From Pseudomonadota bacterium (GTDB taxonomy: Bacteria; Pseudomonadota; Alphaproteobacteria; Caulobacterales; Caulobacteraceae): a stretch of 22,768 bases of DNA. Both the position numbers and the translations under genes were made by a program. The stretch spans positions 1-22,768 of the forward strand of contig JAEYWU010000020.1 in the NCBI GenBank assembly GCA_023428785.1. Direction: 5' to 3'. The notes beneath the pieces are model-generated. The model had not been told where the DNA came from. It saw only the letters and a program-made list of their open reading frames with translations, and did no database searches. Below are positions 7,203 through 13,888 of the stretch, one piece after another; the stretch's first letter is position 1, and each line of letters begins with the position of its first letter.

Positions 7203-8870
7203 TTGACGGACAGGCCCAGACACCTGGCGTGGGATCCCACGACGTCGCTCGAAGCGCTGGCGGCGGCGGGCGTCGCCCTGTGGACATGGTCGCCTTCCGA
7301 AAACGCCTTGCGGTTCACCGGCGCCACGCGTGCGCTCGGCCTGGGCCCGCTGGCCCCCGAATGCACCGGCGCGGCCTTCGTAGCCTTGGCCATGCCTCAG
7401 GACCGGGCCTTGGCCGAACAGCTTCTGCGTCCCCAGGACGAAGGCGCCGAAATCGCCCTGCGTCTACGCATGCGGGGCGGCGAAGGCTGTCTGTGGCGCG
7501 GCGTCTGGCTCGAGGACGGTCTTCGGGCCGCGGGCGTCGCCGCCGTCGAGAGCCGCTTCGGCGGCGCCGGCATGGACAGCCTGACTGGCCTGCTGGACCG
7601 CCGCTCCTTCATCACCCGCGTTTCCGAGGCCCTGATCCATCCCGGCGAATATGAGCTGGTGGTGGCCGACCTAGACCGCCTGCGTCGCCTCAATGAGGCG
7701 CTCGGCCACGAGCGCGCCGACCTGGTGCTGGCGGCGCTCGGCGCCCGCATGGCCTCGGCCTTCCCTGCCGACTGCGCCCCCGCCCGCGTGGGCGAGGACG
7801 AGTTCGCCATCTTCATCAAGTCGGGTCCGGTTCGCCCGTCCGACCGCATGCGCGGCGCGCTGGAACAGCCGCTGCGGGTCGCCGGGTTCGACATCTATCC
7901 GACCCTTTCGATCGGGGCCGTGCGCGCCGAGGGCGGTCCCGATGCGCCGGATGCGTCCGAACTGCTGCGCCGGGCCGAGCTCGCCGTCGAACAGGCCAAG
8001 ACCGTCGGACGCGGCGGCGCGGCGGCGTATGGCCGGGCCTTGGAATCCGACAGCCTGTCGCGCCTGGCCCTGGAATCGGACCTGCGCAACGCCTTCGTGC
8101 GCGGCGAGATCGAGCCCTTCTACCAGCCGATCGTGAACCTCCAGAACGGCGCCGTCGCGGGCTTTGAGGCGCTGGCCCGCTGGCGTCACCCCAAGCGCGG
8201 CCTGGTGCCGCCGGACGAATTCCTGACGCTGGCCGCCGAAATGGGCCTGATGAACGACCTCGGTCTGCTGATGATGCGCACCGCCGCACGACAGCTGGCC
8301 GAATGGATTGATCGTCACCCCACCGCCGGCAAGCTGTTCGTCTCGGTCAATCTGTCCTCGGGCGAGATCGAGCGGCACGGCCTGGTCGAGGATGTCGCCC
8401 GCATCATCAAGGACGCGGGTCTGCGGCCCGGCGCGCTCAAGCTCGAGGTCACCGAGAGCGACATCATGCGCGACACCAACCGCGCGGCCGCCACGCTCCA
8501 GGCTCTGCGTCAGGCGGGCGCCTCGCTGGCCCTGGACGACTTCGGCACCGGCTTCTCGTCCCTGACCTATCTGGCGCGCCTGCCCTTCGACACGCTCAAG
8601 ATCGACCGCTACTTCGTGCTCACCATGACCCAGGACGAGGGCTCGGCGAAGATCGTCCGCTCGGTTGTGGCGCTCGGCCGCGATCTGGCGCTGGAAGTCG
8701 TGGCCGAGGGCGTGGAGAACGCGGGCCTCGCTTCCCAGCTTCTGTCCGTCGGCTGTCACTACGGTCAGGGTTTCGGCTACGCCCCGGCCCTCGCCGCCCA
8801 GGAGGCCGAGGTCTACCTCAACGAAAGCCTCGCCGACGGCTACGCGCCGATCAAGGCGCGTTCGCGCTAG
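7203..8870 (+). CDS. pdeA: GGDEF-EAL cyclic-di-GMP phosphodiesterase, PdeA-like
   Basis: A 555-residue soluble protein with three regions: a PAS-like N-terminus (about 15-115), a GGDEF domain (125-280) and an EAL domain (290-545). The GGDEF signature is degenerate, GEDEF at 197-201, so it should bind GTP without making c-di-GMP. The EAL domain looks active: FEALARWRHP (EAL 322-324), SVNLS, LEVTES, LDDFGTGFSSL (DDFGTG 445-450), LKIDRYFV and AEGVEN. This architecture with GEDEF matches Caulobacter PdeA (CC3396), a phosphodiesterase activated by GTP and degraded by ClpXP/CpdR at the swarmer-to-stalked transition. The start is TTG 7203, the only plausible initiator, with a weak GGCGGA upstream. 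The C-terminus is KARSR. Ortholog status is inferred. Confidence 0.88.
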   Translation: MTDRPRHLAWDPTTSLEALAAAGVALWTWSPSENALRFTGATRALGLGPLAPECTGAAFVALAMPQDRALAEQLLRPQDEGAEIALRLRMRGGEGCLWRGVWLEDGLRAAGVAAVESRFGGAGMDSLTGLLDRRSFITRVSEALIHPGEYELVVADLDRLRRLNEALGHERADLVLAALGARMASAFPADCAPARVGEDEFAIFIKSGPVRPSDRMRGALEQPLRVAGFDIYPTLSIGAVRAEGGPDAPDASELLRRAELAVEQAKTVGRGGAAAYGRALESDSLSRLALESDLRNAFVRGEIEPFYQPIVNLQNGAVAGFEALARWRHPKRGLVPPDEFLTLAAEMGLMNDLGLLMMRTAARQLAEWIDRHPTAGKLFVSVNLSSGEIERHGLVEDVARIIKDAGLRPGALKLEVTESDIMRDTNRAAATLQALRQAGASLALDDFGTGFSSLTYLARLPFDTLKIDRYFVLTMTQDEGSAKIVRSVVALGRDLALEVVAEGVENAGLASQLLSVGCHYGQGFGYAPALAAQEAEVYLNESLADGYAPIKARSR

Positions 8871-8874
8871 CTGA

Positions 8875-8890
8875 GCGGTTGCGAAACCGC
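8875..8890 (+). repeat. Short perfect hairpin after pdeA (6-bp stem, GCGA loop)
   Basis: GCGGTT (8875-8880) pairs with AACCGC (8885-8890) around a GNRA-type GCGA tetraloop in the 43-bp gap before the ABC permease. No T-run follows, so it is not a standard terminator. It may stabilise the pdeA message end or be an operator. Pairing is seen; the role is unknown. Confidence 0.4.
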
Positions 8891-8913
8891 CGGGCAGAGC
8901 GCATCTGGGCGCC

Positions 8914-9720
8914 ATGACCGCACCCGCCACGCCGCCCGTCCCCCGCGCCTACTCCGGATTGAACTGGGAGGGTCTCAAGACCCTCTATCTCAAGGAGATC
9001 CGCCGCTTCTGGAAGGTGGGGGCCCAGACGGTCTTCGCGCCGGTGGTTACGACGCTGCTCTACATGATGGTCTTCGTGGTGGCGGTTCAGGGCGCCCGTC
9101 CGCCGATCCACGGCGTGGCCTTTTCCGAATTCGTCGGCCCGGGCCTGATCATGATGGCGGTGCTGAACAACGCCTTCGCCAACTCTTCATCGTCTCTGAT
9201 CCAGGCCAAGATCATGGGTACGGCGACCGACTTTCTGACCCCGCCTTTGTCGCCGATCGAGCTGCTGCTGGGCTTCGGCCTCGGCGCAGCAACGCGTGGC
9301 CTGGTCGTGGGCCTGGTGACCGCCGCCTGCGTCTGGCCGTTCTCGCGTTATGGCGTCCAGCACGTCTGGGCCATCGTCTATTGCAGCCTAATCGCCTCGC
9401 TGCTGCTCGGCTTCATGGGCGTGCTTGCGGGCTTGTGGGCCGAAAAGTTCGACCAACTGGCCGCGGTGCAGAACTTCCTGGTCATGCCCATGACCTTCCT
9501 GTCGGGCACCTTCTATGCGGTCGAGGCCCTGCCCGAGCCGTTCGCGACCATCAGTCACTACAATCCCTTCTTTTATCTCATCGACGGCTTCCGTTACGGC
9601 TTTATCGGACAGGCGGAGGGTGACCTGACGGTGGGCGTCCTGCTCAGCGCGGGCTTGACCTTCCTGGCCGCCTTGGCCGCCTATGAGGTCTTCCGGCGCG
9701 GCTGGCGCCTCAAGTCCTAG
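8914..9720 (+). CDS. ABC-2 type transporter permease
   Basis: A 268-residue membrane protein with six hydrophobic segments, of the ABC2_membrane family (YadH/NodJ-like). The segments FSEFVGPGLIMMAVLNNAFA, NSSSSLIQAKI and LSGTFYAVEALPEPF, then YNPFFYLIDGFRYGFIGQ, are the family's conserved core. Such permeases pair with a separate ATPase to export lipids, polysaccharides or drugs. No ATPase gene adjoins it here, so the partner must be encoded elsewhere. The stop codon region supplies the AGGA ribosome-binding site of the next gene. Confidence 0.93.
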   Translation: MTAPATPPVPRAYSGLNWEGLKTLYLKEIRRFWKVGAQTVFAPVVTTLLYMMVFVVAVQGARPPIHGVAFSEFVGPGLIMMAVLNNAFANSSSSLIQAKIMGTATDFLTPPLSPIELLLGFGLGAATRGLVVGLVTAACVWPFSRYGVQHVWAIVYCSLIASLLLGFMGVLAGLWAEKFDQLAAVQNFLVMPMTFLSGTFYAVEALPEPFATISHYNPFFYLIDGFRYGFIGQAEGDLTVGVLLSAGLTFLAALAAYEVFRRGWRLKS

Positions 9721-9729
9721 GACCCAACG

Positions 9730-10668
9730 ATGCTCAAGACCCTCGTCGCCGCCTGCGCCCTCCTGCTCGCGGCGGGCCCGGCCTTCGCTCAGGACACCGG
9801 ACCTTCGGCTGGCATCGCCCGGCTTGAAGCCGAACAGGCCCTGTTCAACCAGGTCCTGACCTTCGTCCAGCCGACCCACGAGGCCCGCACACAGGCCGCC
9901 GAGGCCCTGGTCCGTCAGGCCGGCTTCGAGCCGGCCATCGAGACCTTCCAGGGCGGCGGACGCGGAACCCCGCGCGAGGGCCGCAACGTCGTCTTCGTCG
10001 TGCCGGGCAATGGGTCAGCCCAGGGCGAAATCCTGCTGACCGCCCACTATGACGCGGTGGAGCTTCAGGGCGCCCTGGTCGACGGTCTCGTCGACAACGC
10101 GGCATCTGTCGTGGCCATTGTCGAGGCGGCGCGGCGCATCCGCGACATGGGTCTGGATCACGACGTCCGGGTCATCCTGTTCGATCAGGAAGAGCTGGGC
10201 CTGATCGGCGCCCGCCGCTGGATCGAGGCGCACGGCGTTGCGAACGTGGCCGCCGTGGTGAACTCCGATGTCGCGGCCTTCGGCGACACCTTGATGTACG
10301 GCCAGAACAACGGGCCGCAGTCCCTGTTCGTGACCCAGGCGGTCCAGCGCGTGTGTTCCGAACGCGTCCTTCAGTGCGTCGGCTATCCCAACTATCCGCC
10401 CTCGGACGACCGGGCCTTCTCGGCGGCCGGAGCGCCCGTCGTCTCGCTGGGCTTCCAGCACCAGGTCGGCGCCCACCAGATGTGGCTGGCCTTCAACGCA
10501 CCGCAAGGCCAGAGCGGCCTCGCCGAAGGCTTCATGCCCGAGGTCTTTGCGGTGATCCATTCGCCCAGCGACACCGCCGAACGCGTCGAGGCGTCCACCT
10601 TGCTCGTGGCCGCGGAGACCTATGCGGCCGTGGTGGCCGAGTTGGACCGGAGCGTTCCGGCTCAGTGA
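9730..10668 (+). CDS. Secreted M28 family zinc metallopeptidase
   Basis: A 312-residue protein with a clear Sec signal peptide (MLKTLVAACALLLAAGPAFA, cleavage after residue 20). An M28 aminopeptidase-like domain follows. Candidate co-catalytic zinc ligands are all visible: His106 in LLTAHYDAV, bridging Asp122 in VDNAAS, the catalytic Glu pair in FDQEELGLIGA (154-155), Asp180 in VVNSDVAAFGD and a late His277 in VIHSPSDTAERV. The protein therefore looks catalytically complete and periplasmic or exported. AGGA overlapping the permease stop lies 7 nt before ATG 9730, suggesting coupling to the permease gene. Substrate is unknown. Confidence 0.93.
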   Translation: MLKTLVAACALLLAAGPAFAQDTGPSAGIARLEAEQALFNQVLTFVQPTHEARTQAAEALVRQAGFEPAIETFQGGGRGTPREGRNVVFVVPGNGSAQGEILLTAHYDAVELQGALVDGLVDNAASVVAIVEAARRIRDMGLDHDVRVILFDQEELGLIGARRWIEAHGVANVAAVVNSDVAAFGDTLMYGQNNGPQSLFVTQAVQRVCSERVLQCVGYPNYPPSDDRAFSAAGAPVVSLGFQHQVGAHQMWLAFNAPQGQSGLAEGFMPEVFAVIHSPSDTAERVEASTLLVAAETYAAVVAELDRSVPAQ

Positions 10669-10677
10669 CCGCTGGTG

Positions 10678-10706
10678 TTGACTGACCCCAGCCAAAGTTC
10701 GAAAAT
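10678..10706 (+). promoter_or_regulatory. Predicted sigma-70-type promoter for argD-argF
   Basis: A -35 element TTGACT (10678-10683) and a -10-like GAAAAT (10701-10706) are separated by 17 bp, just after the M28 stop codon. The -35 matches the consensus at five of six positions and the -10 at four. It would start a leader of about 50 nt ahead of argD. Prediction from sequence only. Confidence 0.5.
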
Positions 10707-10719
10707 CCCAGCCTGACGT

Positions 10720-10754
10720 CCCCGCCGCTCGCGCGTGCGGGGCCTTTCTCTTTT
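10720..10754 (+). terminator. GC hairpin plus T-rich tail in the argD leader (terminator or attenuator)
   Basis: CCCCGC (10720-10725) pairs with GCGGGG (10737-10742) over an 11-nt loop, followed by CCTTTCTCTTTT. It ends immediately before the GGAG ribosome-binding site (10755-10758) of argD. It can serve as the end of the upstream transcript, or as an attenuator if the promoter at 10678 is used. The T-run is interrupted, so termination may be partial. No leader-peptide ORF is seen. Confidence 0.55.
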
Positions 10755-10766
10755 GGAGCTACCGCC

Positions 10767-11966
10767 GTGACCACCGAACACCTGATGGGAGTCTACAACC
10801 GCGCACCTCTGTCGGTGGAGCGTGGTCAGGGCGCCCGCCTGTGGTCGACCGACGGCGTCGAATATCTGGACTGCGTCCAGGGCATCTCGACCAACGGCCT
10901 GGGTCACGCCCATCCCAAGCTGGTGCAGGCGGTCAAGGATCAGGCCGAAAAGCTCTGGCACGTCTCCAACATCTTCCGCATCCCCGGTCAGGAAGCCTTG
11001 GCCGACGCGCTGACGGCCAAGTCCTTTGCCGACGTCGTCTTCTTCACCAACTCGGGCACGGAAGCCGTCGAGTGCGCCATCAAGACCGCGCGCAAGTACC
11101 ACTCGTCGGCCGGTAACGCCGAGCGCATCGACATCTACGGCTTCGACGGCTCGTTCCACGGCCGGACCTACGGCGCGATCAACGCCGCCGCCAACCCGAA
11201 CTACACCGAGGGCTTCGGCCCGCCGATGCAGGGCTTCTTCCAGCTGAAGTGGGGCGACCACGACGCCATCAAGGCCGCGATCGCCAAGCCGACCACGGCG
11301 GCCATCATCGTCGAGCCGGTGCAGGGCGAGGGCGGTTGCCGGGCCATGCCCGAACAGTGCCTGCGCGGCCTGCGCGAGCTCTGCGACGAACACGGCGTCC
11401 TGATCATCTTCGACGAGGTCCAGTGCGGCATGGGCCGTTCGGGCAAGCTGTGGGCCCACGAGTGGGCCGGCATGGCGCCGGACATCATGGCCGTGGCCAA
11501 GGCTCTGGGCGGCGGCTTCCCTATCGGCGCCTGTCTCGCTACGACCGAGGCGGCGCGCGGCATGACCGTCGGCGTCCACGGCTCGACCTTCGGCGGCAAT
11601 CCGCTGGCCATGGCGGTCGGTCTCGCCGCCTTCGAGGAACTGTCGAGCCCGGCCATCCTGGCCAACGTCAACGAGATCTCGGGCTATCTGACCCAGCAAC
11701 TTCACGGCCTGAAGGACCGCTTCCCGGACGTCATCGTGGAAGTGCGCGGCAAGGGCCTGCTGCTCGGCGTGAAACTGATCCCGAACAATCGCGAGTTCAT
11801 GGGCTGGGCCCGCGACGAGGCGCAGCTTCTGGTCGCCGGCGGCGGCGATAATCTGGTCCGCATCCTGCCGCCGCTGAACCTGTCGATGGAAGACGCCCAG
11901 GAAGCTATCCGCCGCTTCGAGACCGCCTGTGAGGTCGCGCGCGGCAAGATGCAGGCGGCCGGCTAG
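10767..11966 (+). CDS. argD: Acetylornithine aminotransferase (class III PLP enzyme)
   Basis: A 399-residue PLP-dependent transaminase that converts N-acetylglutamate semialdehyde to N-acetylornithine in arginine synthesis; many members also serve lysine synthesis. FFTNSGTEAVECAIKTARK, the PLP-binding IIFDEVQCGMGRSG (Asp216) and the Schiff-base Lys245 in AVAKALGGGFPIGA are all present, as is GSTFGGNPLA. Length is standard. GTG 10767 is preceded by GGAG with an 8-nt gap, which supports this start. Its stop overlaps the argF GTG, so the two are one unit. Identity as argD rather than another class III enzyme is supported by the adjoining argF. Confidence 0.96.
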   Translation: MTTEHLMGVYNRAPLSVERGQGARLWSTDGVEYLDCVQGISTNGLGHAHPKLVQAVKDQAEKLWHVSNIFRIPGQEALADALTAKSFADVVFFTNSGTEAVECAIKTARKYHSSAGNAERIDIYGFDGSFHGRTYGAINAAANPNYTEGFGPPMQGFFQLKWGDHDAIKAAIAKPTTAAIIVEPVQGEGGCRAMPEQCLRGLRELCDEHGVLIIFDEVQCGMGRSGKLWAHEWAGMAPDIMAVAKALGGGFPIGACLATTEAARGMTVGVHGSTFGGNPLAMAVGLAAFEELSSPAILANVNEISGYLTQQLHGLKDRFPDVIVEVRGKGLLLGVKLIPNNREFMGWARDEAQLLVAGGGDNLVRILPPLNLSMEDAQEAIRRFETACEVARGKMQAAG

Positions 11967-12880
11967 TGGCCCGGCACTTCCTGGATCTCTATCGCCTGTC
12001 GTCCGAGGATCTCCGCTCGATCCTGGACGACGCGCGCGACCGCAAGGCCGCCCGCCAGGGTTGGCCCAAGGGCAAGGTCGACGCCGACGCCCCGGCCAGG
12101 GATCACGTTCTGGCGATGATCTTCGAAAAGAACTCGACCCGGACCCGCTATTCCTTCGACGCGGCGATCCGCCAGCTCGGCGGTGACGCCATCATCGCCA
12201 ATGCCTCGGACATGCAGCTGGGCCGCGGCGAGACGATCGAGGACACCGCGCGGGTTCTTTCGCGCATGGTCGATCTGGTGATGATCCGGGCCAATAGCCA
12301 CGAGGACGTGGTCCGCTTCGCTCAGGCCTCGACCGCGCCGGTCATCAACGGCCTGACCGACAAGTCGCATCCCTGCCAGATCATCGCCGACCTGATGACG
12401 ATCGAGGAGCGGCTCGGCTCGATCGAGGGCAAGACTCTCGCCTGGGTTGGCGACGGTAATAACGTCTGCGCCAGCCTGATCCACGCCGCTCCGTTGCTCG
12501 GCTATCAGTTCCGCATCGCCTGCCCGGCCGAGTACCATCCGGATCTGTTCGACCTCCAGCGCGGCGGCAACAACGTCTGGCTCGGCACCGATCCGGAAGA
12601 GGCGGTCCAGGGCGCTGACGTCGTCATCACCGACACCTGGGTCTCGATGGGCGACCAGGATCACGAGGAACGCCTGCACGCCTTCGAGCCCTACGGCGTC
12701 GACGACGCTCTGATGGACCGGGCCAACGACGGCGCCATCTTCCTGCACTGCCTGCCCGCCCACCGCGGCGAGGAAGTCACCGACGCGGTCCTCGACGGTC
12801 CGCGCTCGGCGGCGTGGGATGAGGCCGAGAACCGCATCCACGCGCAGAAGGCGGTCATCAACTGGTGCCTGAAGGGCTGA
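11966..12880 (+). CDS. argF: Ornithine carbamoyltransferase
   Basis: A 304-residue OTCase that makes citrulline from ornithine and carbamoyl phosphate. Diagnostic motifs are all intact: the carbamoyl-phosphate loop STRTR (57-61), HPCQ (135-138), the ornithine-specific DTWVSMG (223-229) and HCLPAHRG (261-268). The GTG start shares its first base with the last base of the argD TAG, implying tight coupling. The stop is separated by one base from the stop of the convergent minus-strand gene, leaving no room for a separate terminator. Confidence 0.97.
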   Translation: MARHFLDLYRLSSEDLRSILDDARDRKAARQGWPKGKVDADAPARDHVLAMIFEKNSTRTRYSFDAAIRQLGGDAIIANASDMQLGRGETIEDTARVLSRMVDLVMIRANSHEDVVRFAQASTAPVINGLTDKSHPCQIIADLMTIEERLGSIEGKTLAWVGDGNNVCASLIHAAPLLGYQFRIACPAEYHPDLFDLQRGGNNVWLGTDPEEAVQGADVVITDTWVSMGDQDHEERLHAFEPYGVDDALMDRANDGAIFLHCLPAHRGEEVTDAVLDGPRSAAWDEAENRIHAQKAVINWCLKG

Positions 12881-12881
12881 T

Positions 12882-13388
12882 CTAGTTCAGGTTCACATCC
12901 GCCACGCCGCCGGCGTCGGGAAGCGTTCCGGTGGCGTTGGCCTTGGCGATCTCGAAGGCGAATTTGAAGAATCCGCCTTCATTGACCCAGACGCGACCGT
13001 CGTCGGCCTCGAACTTCAGGATCGTCAGGTGGGGGTCGTCCTTGCCCTCCGGGTACCAGGCCGACAGGATCGGGTTCCAGTAGCGATCGACGATCTCGCG
13101 GTCCTGGCCGTGCGCCGACAGCTCGCCGTGGATACAGGCCCAGACGTTCTGATCCTTGGAGCCGTAGTGGAACATCGCGCTCTGGCCCGAGCCAACCGCG
13201 GCATCGCGGGCCAGGTCGGTGTCGTCACGCGTGAAGAACCAGATGGTCCCGGTCTCCTCCTCGCGGAAGGCGGTCATGGGCTGGGCGTGATAGCCCGGCT
13301 GGTCCAGGCCCAGCAGGCCGGTGTTGGACTTCTTGAGCGAGTCCCAGAAAGTCTCTTCGGCCTTGGCGGGAGTCAGCGGGTCGGACAT
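12882..13388 (-). CDS. Pyridoxamine 5'-phosphate oxidase-like general stress protein
   Basis: A 168-residue split-barrel flavin-binding-family protein. The pattern EETFWDSLKKSNTGLLGL, MTAFREEETGTIWFFTRDDTDLAR, AMFHYGSKDQNVWACIHGELS and the C-terminal WNPILSAWYPEGKDDPHLTILKFE is that of the bacterial stress proteins related to PPOX (GSP26-like). Catalytic PdxH function is not implied. AGGAGA lies 8 nt ahead of the ATG. A small membrane-protein gene lies 54 bp upstream on the same strand and may be cotranscribed. Confidence 0.9.
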   Translation of the reverse strand: MSDPLTPAKAEETFWDSLKKSNTGLLGLDQPGYHAQPMTAFREEETGTIWFFTRDDTDLARDAAVGSGQSAMFHYGSKDQNVWACIHGELSAHGQDREIVDRYWNPILSAWYPEGKDDPHLTILKFEADDGRVWVNEGGFFKFAFEIAKANATGTLPDAGGVADVNLN

Positions 13389-13442
13389 GGGGGAGGTCTC
13401 CTCTGTTCGCAGACCTAACCCCGGAGAGGCGCGCCCGTTCCG

Positions 13443-13649
13443 TCAGCGCGGCGGCGGCGAATAGCCGGCCAGGGTCATAAGGTGCAGCAGCATGAACAGG
13501 GCGACGGTCGAGGCCAGAACCATCAGGAAGCGGTAGGGAACCATCCGCGGTCCGCGTATCAGGTCTGGCGGACGCGAGCCCCGCCAGCCCGCGAAAGCGG
13601 CCGTCGCCAGCGCGGCGATCATTACGGACAGGGTCACGGTCATCGTCAT
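13443..13649 (-). CDS. Small two-TM membrane protein, function unknown
   Basis: A 68-residue ORF, MTMTVTLSVMIAALATAAFA..., with two hydrophobic segments (about 3-20 and 40-62) separated by a short basic loop (WRGSRPPDLIRGPR) and ending GYSPPPR. It resembles short alphaproteobacterial inner-membrane proteins but I do not recognise a family. ATG 13649 is chosen because the longer reading to 13790 would run through the TTAAC regulatory boxes and has an unlikely soluble extension. It diverges from podJ across a 239-bp region and precedes the stress-protein gene. Confidence 0.65.
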   Translation of the reverse strand: MTMTVTLSVMIAALATAAFAGWRGSRPPDLIRGPRMVPYRFLMVLASTVALFMLLHLMTLAGYSPPPR

Positions 13650-13698
13650 GGCGGCCAGATGGCCCTGCGGCCTCGATCGCGCAACATCTTGCCTGACC

Positions 13699-13725
13699 GT
13701 TAACGATTTACGCGTCGTTAACCAT
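13699..13725. promoter_or_regulatory. CtrA-like inverted TTAAC boxes
   Basis: GTTAACG (13699-13705) and CGTTAAC (13716-13722) form a perfect 7-bp inverted repeat around 10 bp. The second copy continues into TTAACCAT (13718-13725), a form of the Caulobacter CtrA recognition motif. The site lies in the divergent region between the small membrane gene and podJ, 166 bp upstream of the podJ start. Binding is inferred, and the canonical TTAA-N7-TTAA spacing is not met. Confidence 0.5.
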
Positions 13726-13828
13726 GTTCGTCCGACCAAGGGGTATCGAGGGTTAGCCGCTCCTGTCCTGCAATTGGGATGACTGTCCACAGGAAGCAGG
13801 GGCGCCGCTACATATTGGGGTTACCGGT

Positions 13829-13857
13829 GCGTTTACACCCAAGAAATGGGCGTTTAC
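13829..13857 (+). repeat. Direct repeat GCGTTTAC, 21-bp period, upstream of podJ
   Basis: Two identical copies of GCGTTTAC at 13829-13836 and 13850-13857 have starts exactly 21 bp apart, two helical turns. They lie 32-60 bp before the podJ ATG, with a GGTTACC palindrome just upstream (13819-13825). Same-face spacing suggests a dimeric regulator or paired operators; the protein is unknown. Confidence 0.5.
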
Positions 13858-13888
13858 CGTCTTCCGTCATGTGGCGGGGAACGAATCG

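Noticed and set aside
7671..8930. 419-codon minus-strand frame opposite pdeA
   Set aside because: The GGDEF and EAL motifs on the plus strand are unmistakable; the antisense product has none.
13756..13800. DnaA box at CTGTCCACA upstream of podJ
   Set aside because: Two mismatches to TTATNCACA in the nine positions; too weak to list without supporting data.
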